From Candidatus Omnitrophota bacterium (GTDB lineage Bacteria > Omnitrophota > Omnitrophia > Omnitrophales > JACQLI01), in contig JACQLI010000036.1 of NCBI GenBank assembly GCA_016204125.1, positions 1-31,176 on the forward strand: DNA of 31,176 bases. Direction: 5' to 3'. Both the position numbers and the translations under genes were made by a program. Below the pieces are notes generated by a model. The model did no database searches. It was not told where the DNA came from and worked only from the letters and a program-made list of their open reading frames with translations. This document shows positions 20,260 to 27,394 of the stretch, one piece after another. The first letter of the stretch is position 1; every line of letters starts with the position of its first letter.

Positions 20260-20859
20260 CTATCCTACGATACCTGCGTAGCGGTGGAAGGTCTTTGTAA
20301 AATGATTTAGATTAAAACTGCCGCCCCAGATGTTCTTCGCCTGGGTCTTGAAAAAATATTCGACCTGAGAACGAAACTGAAACGAGGCTGTGGAGCTGGG
20401 GCTTTTGGCAAGAGCTTGGCCGAGAATTCTTGCCATCTTTAAAGGTGACGGCTTTTGTCTTTTGAATACCTGAACCAGATCGCTCACGTCTGTTTCCAAA
20501 AACCGAGCCAGTTTTCCAATGGCCCAGTATTCGGGTTCTAAAATACACACGGTTACCTTTCCGAAGCGCTGATAACTTCTTGTATGGCGTCTGTAATCCA
20601 GATAGCTGATTGACGACCAGCGGTCGATGTCCTCAGCAAAATTGGCAGCAATCCCTGTCTTACGACTCGCCCGTTTTACCGCCTCGGCTATCTCATCCCA
20701 TCGCCTTGATCTCATTTTTATTGCAAAGTCGATATCCATACTTGGGCGCACTCCCCCCATCAGGGATCCCGCTGCCGCTCCTGTAAGGATGACTCGAACA
20801 GGAAAATTTATCTCCTTTGAGAATTCACGAAAGTAACGGTCGATTTCGTTTCGTTTCAT
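20260..20859 (-). CDS. Nucleotidyltransferase-fold protein paired with an XRE regulator
   Basis: The 199-residue product has the MNT-superfamily pattern LTGAAAGSLMGG (G31-S32) followed by MDIDFAI (D42-x-D44). The rest (AVKRASRKTGIAANFAEDIDRWSSISYLDYRRHTRSYQRFGKVTVCILEPEYWAIGKLARFLETDVSDLVQVF) resembles the DUF6036/AbiEii-like nucleotidyltransferases found in toxin-antitoxin and phage-defence loci. Its ATG overlaps the stop of the XRE gene in ATGA. In AbiE-type systems the nucleotidyltransferase is the toxin and a DNA-binding protein is the antitoxin. Here the partner is XRE instead of the AbiEi type, so the assignment is inferred. Confidence 0.8.
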   Translation of the reverse strand: MKRNEIDRYFREFSKEINFPVRVILTGAAAGSLMGGVRPSMDIDFAIKMRSRRWDEIAEAVKRASRKTGIAANFAEDIDRWSSISYLDYRRHTRSYQRFGKVTVCILEPEYWAIGKLARFLETDVSDLVQVFKRQKPSPLKMARILGQALAKSPSSTASFQFRSQVEYFFKTQAKNIWGGSFNLNHFTKTFHRYAGIVG

Positions 20860-21338
20860 CGAAAGCGGCCTTCGACCCGTTCAATAAGCGAACTGATTTC
20901 CTGAGGAGAAAGAAGGGATCTCAGAAGAAGCCAGCTCCTCTCGATATTTCGCGTGTTCCGACGGGGAAGTCGAATCCGCTTGCCATGAATGGCGAGACGG
21001 CTTCGTATGAGGGGGGTCAAAAGAGAGGCGATTTTCATATCAAACTCCGATAATCTGACTCTTTTTCCTGTCACACAATCAGCAATCCCTTCAAGCCGAA
21101 CACGGTTCAATCCTTCGCTTATTTTTTCCCGCTCTGGAGGAATACCGTCCACAAGCTGCCCTGCAGTTATGCCAAGTGCTGATGCGAGGTTCCGAAGGGT
21201 GGATAAATTGACCTCCCTCTTCCCCTGCTCAAGACTAGAAAGATTGGGTCTTGGAATGGCCGCGAGGCGGGCAAGCTCTTCTTGGGTGAGATGACGTGTG
21301 ATGCGCCAGAGATAGACAGTTCGGCCTAACGGGAGCAT
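20856..21338 (-). CDS. XRE-family regulator, putative antitoxin of the nucleotidyltransferase
   Basis: The ATG at 21338 (MLPLGRTVYLWRITRHLTQEELARLAAIPRPNLSSLEQGKREVNLSTLRNLASALGI) gives a canonical N-terminal helix-turn-helix followed by a ~90-residue basic C-terminal domain that probably meets the partner. The ATG at 21353 is also in frame, but the promoter at 21344-21372 puts the transcript start at the 21338 ATG, so the shorter form is preferred. It overlaps the nucleotidyltransferase gene by 4 nt. The operator in its promoter suggests autoregulation. Its promoter overlaps the end of the upstream receiver gene. Confidence 0.85.
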   Translation of the reverse strand: MLPLGRTVYLWRITRHLTQEELARLAAIPRPNLSSLEQGKREVNLSTLRNLASALGITAGQLVDGIPPEREKISEGLNRVRLEGIADCVTGKRVRLSEFDMKIASLLTPLIRSRLAIHGKRIRLPRRNTRNIERSWLLLRSLLSPQEISSLIERVEGRFR

Positions 21339-21341
21339 GCT

Positions 21342-21372
21342 AAAATGTAGCATTATCGCTACATTTTGTCAA
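21342..21372 (-). promoter_or_regulatory. XRE promoter with an operator in its spacer; leaderless start
   Basis: On the minus strand TTGACA (21367-21372), a 17-nt spacer and TACATT (21344-21349) predict transcription start within 1 nt of the 21338 ATG. A perfect 10-bp inverted repeat, AAAATGTAGC-N6-GCTACATTTT (21342-21367), fills the space from the -10 to the edge of the -35. TTGACA overlaps the stop codon of the receiver gene. Confidence 0.78.
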
Positions 21373-21779
21373 TTTCTTCGTTTGCCTGGGTCTGTTCGAG
21401 GAGTCCAGCTCAGGATGGTCTCTTCGAGAGTCTTTAAGGGCGTGCCTTTGAGGAGAAACGAGTCGCAGCCCAGGTTACGAAGACGAGGTTCGAGCTCGGG
21501 ATCGCTCCTGCCTGTTAAGATCATGACCCGAGTGCTGGGCAAAAACTTCTTTACGCGGCGGAGCACCTCTTCCCCTGGGTAATCAGGAAGCCCCAAGTCG
21601 AGGATCAGGGTATCGGGCCTTTCATGGAAGGCAAGCTTCAAGGCGTCGAAGGCAGTATTCGCTGTGGCAACATCAAATGCCCGAGATGAAAAATAATCCC
21701 GAAGCATTTCAAGAACTCCTGGATCATCATCCACCACAAGTATTTTCGTCCCAGGAGGAGGCGTTACTGCTGGTGCCAT
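21369..21779 (-). CDS. Stand-alone response-regulator receiver domain
   Basis: The ATG at 21779 gives about 136 residues with a full receiver: KILVVDDDPGVLEML (acidic pair), LILDLGLPDY (phospho-acceptor Asp), VMILTG (Thr) and FLLKG (Lys). There is no output domain. The in-frame ATG at 21815 lies inside the transposase gene and is rejected. Partner kinase and output are unknown. It lies between the transposase (end 21781) and the XRE operon, and a weak ribosome site precedes the start. Receiver-only proteins usually act in a phosphorelay or by protein contact. Confidence 0.88.
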   Translation of the reverse strand: MAPAVTPPPGTKILVVDDDPGVLEMLRDYFSSRAFDVATANTAFDALKLAFHERPDTLILDLGLPDYPGEEVLRRVKKFLPSTRVMILTGRSDPELEPRLRNLGCDSFLLKGTPLKTLEETILSWTPRTDPGKRRN

Positions 21780-21780
21780 G

Positions 21781-22386
21781 CTAGAAATAAATCTCCAAGA
21801 GTGATTGATCAACAAGTTTATCGTAGGGTCCTTCTAGTCTGACAAACTCTCGATAAGCTTTCTGCCGGCTGGCTGGATCGTGACCTAAATCTTCGTAATA
21901 AGGATCTTCGTCGACAAGCGGATTGGATTCTCCAAAGGCATAGTAACGGTAACTTGAATAAGAATAGTCCTCCGCCTGTTTCACAATCTTCGCTCTCACA
22001 GGATTTCTTTCGATATAACGGCCGCATTCGAGGAAGTAACTCTCCTTCTCAATCAAAGGGCTTTTGTATCTCCCCTGCCAAAGGTGTCCTGTGTAGCCCG
22101 TTTGTTTCCGGTACCAGCGGGAGTATTCGAAGAGAAGGTATTGCATAAGCTTGGGTAGATTCTTCCCTTTCGTGATCTGGCCCAAGAGATGGATGTGATT
22201 CACCATGAGGCAATAATGAGAAAGTTTCCAGGGATATTTCCTCTTTGACTCTAGGAGGAGAGTTTTGAAGACTTCAAAGCCGCCTGGAATGGAGAAGATA
22301 AAGAGACGGTTATTTCCCCTTGCGATGAGATGATAATAGCCTTCGTCTAAGAGCTCTCTAGGTTTTCTTGGCATAGGCTTAGTCAA
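21781..22386 (-). CDS. Y1 (REP-associated tyrosine) transposase, TnpA_REP-like
   Basis: The 201-residue product starts MTKPMPRKPRELLDEGYYHLIARGNN, the usual opening of these proteins. It carries the HUH motif as NHIHLLGQ (H64-I-H66) and the ...RYIERNPVRAKIV segment; Y118 or Y125 is the likely catalytic tyrosine. Such enzymes nick and join single-stranded DNA and act on short palindromic REP sequences. No flanking inverted pair was seen, so it may be a single domesticated copy. The protein looks complete. Confidence 0.9.
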   Translation of the reverse strand: MTKPMPRKPRELLDEGYYHLIARGNNRLFIFSIPGGFEVFKTLLLESKRKYPWKLSHYCLMVNHIHLLGQITKGKNLPKLMQYLLFEYSRWYRKQTGYTGHLWQGRYKSPLIEKESYFLECGRYIERNPVRAKIVKQAEDYSYSSYRYYAFGESNPLVDEDPYYEDLGHDPASRQKAYREFVRLEGPYDKLVDQSLLEIYF

Positions 22387-22429
22387 AGCAGCCTGGCACT
22401 ACCAGTAACGCCTCCAGAGACCAGACGCT

Positions 22430-22702
22430 CTATGAGAGGTTTTTGATTTCTACTTTCCCGTCTTCGGAACCCACAAGTATGAGCCTCTTTAACGCACGTT
22501 GACTTCCCTGCACCACGAGCACAAGCTGCCTGGCAAGCTGAAAACCTTCGATAGGCGTAACGACAGCGTGATCCGTATCCTGAGAAAGAAGAAACTCTTT
22601 GATTTGTCTCACCTTGTCACCTTCAAGAGACGCCTTGAGTTCTAAGAAATCTTGAATCACATAATCAAGCATCTCGTTTGGAGAACTCTTGTTAGCTTTC
22701 AT
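22430..22702 (-). CDS. Hypothetical 90-aa protein
   Basis: This predicted cytoplasmic protein (KANKSSPNEMLDYVIQDFLELKASLEGDKVRQIKEFLLSQDTDHAVVTPIEGFQLARQLVLVVQGSQRALKRLILVGSEDGKVEIKNLS) has an N-terminal helical half and a short beta/alpha second half. I recognise no domain. No clear Shine-Dalgarno sequence precedes the ATG, and it sits alone between the transposase and the lipoprotein gene. Composition and length are gene-like, with no strong rival frame. Confidence 0.55.
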   Translation of the reverse strand: MKANKSSPNEMLDYVIQDFLELKASLEGDKVRQIKEFLLSQDTDHAVVTPIEGFQLARQLVLVVQGSQRALKRLILVGSEDGKVEIKNLS

Positions 22703-22809
22703 ACAACTAAGGAAAGATAGACGGGAAAATGGATAGGAACAAGAGGAAAGGAAACGCGGGGTAGGATTATGGGCCGCTGACTAGCCCGAATGGACTTCTT
22801 AAAGGCCAG

Positions 22810-23427
22810 TTACGGCTGCGGTTGGCGATCGCGGAAGTGCAGCTTGAGTCTTTCGGAGGCTAGAATCCCATCCTGCATCTGATCGATAGCGTCTTGAAAG
22901 GCATCCTCTAAGGCTTGTGAAGACCCGCGGCCAAACTCGGTTAATTTCTGATTGGCGTCCGCGTAGCCAGTCCCCTGACCCTCAAAGAGTTGCTGCCAAA
23001 CAAGCTCATTCTGTAGCGTCTTAAACTCCACCAGAAGCTGCACCTCTGCCCTCAGATTGGAAACATTGGCCTCGGGAAAGTCGTAGCGCGCACCGTCTAT
23101 CCGAACCTCGAAATAACCAGCCAAATCAGAACTTCTGAACCTAACATCTGGCCCTGGATCTTTTGTCTCCACTAGTCCAAAGATCTCTTGCAAGGCGTTT
23201 TGGGTGGAAAAGGGAAGCACATTTTCTAAGTGGTAAGCCATCAGGTCAGAAACGTCAAAAGTAGAGTTGCTCACAAGGTGGAAACGTTCGGCTTTCTCGT
23301 GAACGTAAACACCCACCTTTTGCCCCTGGAATTCAGGGGGTATGTTTCTAGGCTTGCCCAGATTGAGGTTTGAGACACTCCCGCAGCCTGTAAGGATAGG
23401 GAGGCAAAGGGCTACAACCCAAGCCAT
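22810..23427 (-). CDS. Envelope lipoprotein, LptE/YajG-like
   Basis: The ATG at 23427 gives 205 residues with a signal peptide MAWVVALCLPILTGCGS whose lipobox is LTGC (Cys 15). The longer frame from 23703 would overlap a divergent gene and is rejected. The mature part has an alternating strand/helix build (VGVYVHEKAERFHL, GYFEVRIDGARYDFPEANVSNLRAEVQLLVEFKTLQNELVWQQLFEGQGTGY) and a C-terminal helix QALEDAFQDAIDQMQD. The build is like the lipoprotein at 5984-6595. Function unknown. A TAAAAT box places a possible start close to the ATG. Confidence 0.75.
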   Translation of the reverse strand: MAWVVALCLPILTGCGSVSNLNLGKPRNIPPEFQGQKVGVYVHEKAERFHLVSNSTFDVSDLMAYHLENVLPFSTQNALQEIFGLVETKDPGPDVRFRSSDLAGYFEVRIDGARYDFPEANVSNLRAEVQLLVEFKTLQNELVWQQLFEGQGTGYADANQKLTEFGRGSSQALEDAFQDAIDQMQDGILASERLKLHFRDRQPQP

Positions 23428-23469
23428 GTGGTATATTTTAGATAGAGCTGAGAAGGGAGGTGACGCAAC

Positions 23470-23805
23470 TTGAAAAAGAGCATGACGATACTGGTTCTTA
23501 CCTTTTTCGTCCTGGGGTTTGCTATCCCGACGGTTTGGGCGGTAGACACAGGTGCGTGGATCACGGCTACAAAGGATAAGACGATCCGAGGCATCGAGGA
23601 TGGGCTCTTTGGCATGGGGGGTGAGCTTTACCACCATATCGACACCCGAAGCGAGGAAAGTTTTCTGGAAGGATGGACGCTGGGACTGTTCGATGGTCTG
23701 CATCAGGGTTTAAAGCGGACCTTGGTGGGCGCTTATGAACTCGCGACACCCTTTTATCATGACGAGCCAGTTCTCGAAGACTTGGACACTGTGATCAAAG
23801 GGTAG
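23470..23805 (+). CDS. TIGR04073-like exosortase-associated exported protein (divergent copy)
   Basis: The TTG start at 23470 follows a strong ribosome site (GGAGGTGA, about 6 nt away). The 111-residue product has a signal peptide (MKKSMTILVLTFFVLGFAIPTVWA) and a mature part, IRGIEDGLFGMGGELYHHID...FLEGWTLGLFDGLHQGLKRTLVGAYELATPFY, which follows the RGI...G, GxxxGxxxGxxR..GAYE..TFP pattern of TIGR04073 in a shifted form. It meets its paralogue 23795-24148 tail to tail with 11 nt of overlap. The role is unknown; the family is linked to exosortase systems. Confidence 0.75.
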   Translation: MKKSMTILVLTFFVLGFAIPTVWAVDTGAWITATKDKTIRGIEDGLFGMGGELYHHIDTRSEESFLEGWTLGLFDGLHQGLKRTLVGAYELATPFYHDEPVLEDLDTVIKG

Positions 23806-24148
23806 GACCACTTTTTGACGACGGGGATTCGACATTTCGCATAAAGGCCGATTCAGGCAAGACGACAGGGTCATATCCTCTCTTCCAGTTGGGAAAGGGA
23901 AATGTCACAACCTCGTAGACCCCAGCCCCTGTCCTCACGACGCCAAAGAAAAGGCCGCGAAGCAGCCCCGAAACAGGTCCAATGACTAGACCGTGCTGGT
24001 CCGTCTCACTTCCCACTTCGTTGATTACTTCATACCACCCAAAGGCGATATTGCTGATACCCCTTGAGAGTTTAGTTGCCGCATCTGCCCAAGCTGTACC
24101 CGATACAAAAGTGAATACGATAAGGAAAAGAAAAATGCTTCGCTTCAT
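23795..24148 (-). CDS. TIGR04073-family exosortase-associated protein
   Basis: The 117-residue product has a signal peptide (MKRSIFLFLIVFTFVSGTAWA). Its mature part, KLSRGISNIAFGWYEVINEVG...GLVIGPVSGLLRGLFFGVVRTGAGVYEVVTFPFPNWKRGYDPVVLP, fits the family pattern closely. Its ATG overlaps the MauE-like gene stop in ATGA, so it is the last gene of the long operon from uppS. The family is exported and associated with exosortase/PEP-CTERM systems, but no exosortase gene is in the window. Confidence 0.88.
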   Translation of the reverse strand: MKRSIFLFLIVFTFVSGTAWADAATKLSRGISNIAFGWYEVINEVGSETDQHGLVIGPVSGLLRGLFFGVVRTGAGVYEVVTFPFPNWKRGYDPVVLPESAFMRNVESPSSKSGPTL

Positions 24149-24639
24149 CGTCCATCTCCTTTTTTGTTCTCTATAGTATCGTCCATTGATAGAAGAGAGT
24201 GAATAGTCCAGGGAAATTCTCTCAGGAAAGCCACCCTTAATGCAACTAGAAAACTCACCAGATCGACAACGAAGATTTGACGGATGGAGAGATGAAATCC
24301 CAAACTACCAAAACAGCCGCAATCACTTCCTCCCGATGCCACCAAAAGTTCACTCGAAGCCAAGGTTATCAAGAATCCTAAGGAAAGAAGACCTAAACCG
24401 ATCCCTGTGAAACGGGGGGCATACCCCACTATCAGGAAGGATCCAAGCACCCACTCAAGCCAGGGAAGGACCTTTGCAATCCATGGCACCCATTGAGGGG
24501 GATAGATCCCGTATTTCATGATGACCGCCTCAAAATTGGCACTCGGCTCAAGGAGTTTCGAAAAACCCGCATAGGCGAAGACAAAGCCTACGACAATCCG
24601 AGCGATGAACCATAAACGAGCGCTCGTGGTCGTTTTCAT
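24145..24639 (-). CDS. MauE/DoxX-like inner-membrane protein
   Basis: The 164-residue product has four hydrophobic segments (FIARIVVGFVFAYAGFSKLL, VLPWLEWVLGSFLIVGYA, GLGLLSLGFLITLASSELLVA, IFVVDLVSFLVALRVAFL) and the SDCGCFG motif between segments 3 and 4. That is the signature of MauE-type proteins, which work with a thioredoxin-like partner in thiol oxidation. The partner is next door: its ATG overlaps the DsbA-like gene's end by 4 nt. The cysteine pair probably exchanges electrons with the DsbA-like protein in the periplasm (inference). Confidence 0.85.
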   Translation of the reverse strand: MKTTTSARLWFIARIVVGFVFAYAGFSKLLEPSANFEAVIMKYGIYPPQWVPWIAKVLPWLEWVLGSFLIVGYAPRFTGIGLGLLSLGFLITLASSELLVASGGSDCGCFGSLGFHLSIRQIFVVDLVSFLVALRVAFLREFPWTIHSLLSMDDTIENKKGDGR

Positions 24640-25253
24640 TCGGAACTCAGTTTATTCACTTCCGCACGCAAAGCGTCGGCGCCGACAACAAGCTTGCCAT
24701 TTACAAAAAAGCTCGGCGTTGAACGCACCCCCAGACTTTCTCCAGCCAATATCTCTTCCTGAATCTCGTCATCAATACGGGTATCAGTGAGGCAGTTTGC
24801 AAACTGGTCTAATTCAAGTCCTGAGTCTTTGGCATAACTCATAAATGTTTCGATAGGAACCTCTGTATTTCCTGACCAGCTCGATTGCCCGCCATAGAGC
24901 GCATCATGATAGCGCCAAAAGTTACCCTGCTTCGCTGCACACTCTGCCGCATGGTGAGCCAGAGGCGCCCAGCGGTGATTCCGTAATGGGAAATGGCGGT
25001 AAATCACTCTGATGCGGCCCTCGCTCGCAGACAAAATTTCGTTCAAGGCCTGCTGCGCAACCTGACAGGCGGGACATTGAAAATCACTGTATTCGACAAT
25101 CTGAATGGGTGCATCTCGAGGCCCCTGCGCTCTTGGAAAATGGGCACTTGTCGATTGTGCTTTAGGCAGCCTGAAACGAAAAACCAGCACCATCCCTATG
25201 AGAACGCCTATTAATAGGAACCCGCTCAAGATATATCGGAATTTTTTATTCAT
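24636..25253 (-). CDS. DsbA-like thiol:disulfide oxidoreductase, membrane-anchored
   Basis: The 205-residue product has an N-terminal anchor (FRYILSGFLLIGVLIGMVLVF) and a thioredoxin/DsbA fold: IVEYSDFQCPACQ (CPAC redox centre), a helical insert with HFPLRNHRWAPLAHHAAECAAKQGNFWRYHDALY, and the cis-proline segment VRSTPSFFVNGKLVVGA. It probably oxidises cysteines of exported proteins and is re-oxidised through the adjacent MauE-like protein. It starts 8 nt inside the end of proS and overlaps the MauE-like gene by 4 nt, so the three are co-transcribed. Confidence 0.92.
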   Translation of the reverse strand: MNKKFRYILSGFLLIGVLIGMVLVFRFRLPKAQSTSAHFPRAQGPRDAPIQIVEYSDFQCPACQVAQQALNEILSASEGRIRVIYRHFPLRNHRWAPLAHHAAECAAKQGNFWRYHDALYGGQSSWSGNTEVPIETFMSYAKDSGLELDQFANCLTDTRIDDEIQEEILAGESLGVRSTPSFFVNGKLVVGADALRAEVNKLSSE

Positions 25254-26967
25254 CGTTTGTCTTCGAACAGAAGCGTCGGATATAGTCCACGGCTTCGTCG
25301 ATCTTCACTAGTTCAGATTGGCCAGTGGAGCGATTTTTAAAATCAATTAAACCTTTGCTCAAATTTTTTTCTCCAAGGATTGCCTGGAGAGGAATTCCGA
25401 TAAGGTCGGCATCGTTGAATTTAACTCCCGCCCTTTCATTGCGGTCATCATACAGAATTTCGTAACCTTCTTTTATTGCTTTTTCGTAAAGATCCTTGGC
25501 TGTTTTCCTTGTCGTCTGATCCGACTCGTTGACCGTAATCATATGAACTAAATAAGGAGCCGCTGTACGCGGCCACTTGATGCCCTTTTCGTCCTGGTGC
25601 TCTTCGACAATCGCCGCCAAGACACGGGTGACGCCGATTCCGTAACAGCCCATAAGGGCATGACGCCTTTTTCCTGTTTCGTCGACAAAAGCTGCGTCGA
25701 GAGACTCCGAATAACGAGTCCCCAGCTTGAAAATATGACCCACCTCCATGGTTGTGATAATCCTGAGCTTTGATCCACATTCCGAGCAAGGATCTCCCTC
25801 TTTTACAAAGCGGAGATCACCCACTTGAGTAGGATTGAAATCCCTGCCCACGTTGACATTCTTGAGGTGTTTGTCTTTTTGGTTGGCCCCTGTAACAAAA
25901 TCGCCCGCTCCTTCAACGTCATAGTCTACAAAAAGAGGAATGCCTTTAAGCCCCACAGGTCCTGTGAAACCAACGGGAGCTTCCGTAAATTTTTCGATCT
26001 CCTGCGCAGTCGCCATACGGAGCACCTTCACACCGCCAAGGCGCCTCAACTTGCCTTCACTCAGTTCGCTCTCACCTGTAACCAAGGCAGCAAGAGGTTT
26101 ATCATCCCCGACATAAATCAACGTCTTCACCATTTTCTCTCGAGGAATCTTGAAGTGAGTTGCAATCTCTTCGATGGTCTTGAGATTGGGTGTGTCGAAG
26201 ACCTCTGGCTTTTTTCCAGAGGGTTCGGGAGCCGATTTGGCCTTTACCTGTCCCCTGCCAGCGATATCCAGACTCGTTAGGCTTGAACACTTATCGCATC
26301 TCACCACGCGGTCCTCCCCATAACGAGACTCCACCATGAATTCTTGTGAGACATTACCTCCCATGAGTCCTGGATCAGCAGCTACAACCTGAAATTTGAG
26401 CCCGCACCTACTAAAAATTTTTTCGTAAGCCTTCTTCATCTTTTGATAACTTTCTTCAAGGCCTGGCTCATCTCTATCGAAGCTATAGGCATCCTTCATA
26501 ATGAATTCCTTGGTGCGGATTATGCCGAATCGGGGACGAAGCTCATCACGAAACTTGGTTTGGATTTGAAAAAGGGTCAGCGGGAGATCCTGATAAGATT
26601 TGATGCTTTTCGCCACAAGGTCCGTGATAACTTCTTCATGGGTCGGACCTAAAACATATTCCTGACCTGAGCGGCTTTGAAAGGAAATCTTGTCGCCGCC
26701 AAGCGCATCGTAACGACCTGTCTTCTTCCAGAGTTCAGCAGGATGAAGAGCGGGCAGGAGCACCTCATCAGCACCAGCACGAAACATTTCACTTCGAATG
26801 ATGGCGGAAATTTTTTGAAGAACTCTTTGGCCAAGCGGCAGGTAGCTATAAATGCCAGACCCTAACTGACGGATGAAACCTCCTCTAACGAGCCAACGGT
26901 GAGAGCTTGCTTCAGCCTCCCCTGGCGCTTGTCTAAGAGTCGGAATCAGAGTCTCAGTCCAGCGCAT
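25246..26967 (-). CDS. proS: Prolyl-tRNA synthetase (bacterial type with editing domain)
   Basis: The ATG at 26967 (MRWTETLIPTLRQAPGEAEASSHRWLVRGGFIRQLGSGIYSYLPLG) is the family start and follows GGAG by 8 nt; the in-frame extension to 27102 is rejected. The product is about 573 residues. The class II catalytic core has motif 1 (RAGADEVLLPALHPAELW) and motif 2 (TKFRDELRPRFGIIRTKEFIMKDAYSF). The YbaK-like editing insertion sits at ~residues 210-370 (TIEEIATHFKIPREKMVKTLIY). Motif 3 (GCYGIGVTRVLAAI) and the anticodon-binding domain follow. It charges tRNA-Pro in the cytoplasm. It lies after the 428-nt structured gap that follows rseP. Confidence 0.97.
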   Translation of the reverse strand: MRWTETLIPTLRQAPGEAEASSHRWLVRGGFIRQLGSGIYSYLPLGQRVLQKISAIIRSEMFRAGADEVLLPALHPAELWKKTGRYDALGGDKISFQSRSGQEYVLGPTHEEVITDLVAKSIKSYQDLPLTLFQIQTKFRDELRPRFGIIRTKEFIMKDAYSFDRDEPGLEESYQKMKKAYEKIFSRCGLKFQVVAADPGLMGGNVSQEFMVESRYGEDRVVRCDKCSSLTSLDIAGRGQVKAKSAPEPSGKKPEVFDTPNLKTIEEIATHFKIPREKMVKTLIYVGDDKPLAALVTGESELSEGKLRRLGGVKVLRMATAQEIEKFTEAPVGFTGPVGLKGIPLFVDYDVEGAGDFVTGANQKDKHLKNVNVGRDFNPTQVGDLRFVKEGDPCSECGSKLRIITTMEVGHIFKLGTRYSESLDAAFVDETGKRRHALMGCYGIGVTRVLAAIVEEHQDEKGIKWPRTAAPYLVHMITVNESDQTTRKTAKDLYEKAIKEGYEILYDDRNERAGVKFNDADLIGIPLQAILGEKNLSKGLIDFKNRSTGQSELVKIDEAVDYIRRFCSKTNDE

Positions 26968-27394
26968 CAAACAATCTCCAGCCAAAAGGTCCATCGCCAG
27001 GGCCTCAGGCGGATTCCTTGCGAGAAATCTACACGAGCCGCCATTGGAATCCTTCCGCTGTTCCTCCGCCAAGAAATGTGGCGGAGGCCATCGGCTTTCC
27101 AATGTCGCCTCGTAAGATTTCTAGTGAACGCGAATCCGATTCGGCCCTTGGCGAGGACCTTTCGGCAAGGAGAAAATTTCTTTCCACCGAAGCAATCAGG
27201 GCCGAAGAGAGCACTACAACTCTTGCGAGACCGAGGATGGGAAAACGCCGCCAAGGGTTCCAGACGAGGGACGGCGTGGGCCCCAGCCTCGGGGTCGCGT
27301 AGAGTTGTTGCAAGGAGGCCCGCTGAGGGGAAAGGCAATTTTCTCCCATTCGCGGAGGGATCTTGCCGAGATCGCCTTGGATAATGAGTTGTCA
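26968..27394. other. Gene-free stretch of ~430 nt with three long hairpins (candidate structured RNA)
   Basis: Hairpin 1 (27023-27122) pairs AGAAATCT/AGATTTCT, ACGAG/CTCGT, CATTGG/CCAATG and a tip CCTCCGCCA-N7-TGGCGGAGG. Hairpin 2 (27140-27206) pairs TTCGGCCCT with AGGGCCGAA. Hairpin 3 (27216-27308) pairs ACAACTCT/AGAGTTGT, CCGAGG/CCTCGG and ACGCCG/CGGCGT. A 7-bp dyad ATAATGA-N4-TCATTAT (27381-27398) spans the rseP stop. Open frames here differ in every phase and match nothing I know. It may be a proS leader, a small RNA on either strand, or a mobile hairpin cluster. Confidence 0.6.

Noticed and set aside
23428..23703. 92-residue N-terminal extension of the lipoprotein at 22810-23427
   Set aside because: It would bury the signal peptide and lipobox and would overlap the whole start of the divergent gene at 23470.
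26967..27102. N-terminal extension of proS by 45 residues
   Set aside because: The family begins at MRWTETLIPTL. A ribosome site lies 8 nt before that ATG, and the extension runs into the hairpin region.
26968..27394. T-box, RNase P RNA, tmRNA or 6S RNA in the gap before proS
   Set aside because: No T-box GGTGG-ACCGCG core, no RNase P GAGGAAAGTCC segment and no tRNA-like domain of tmRNA was found on either strand.
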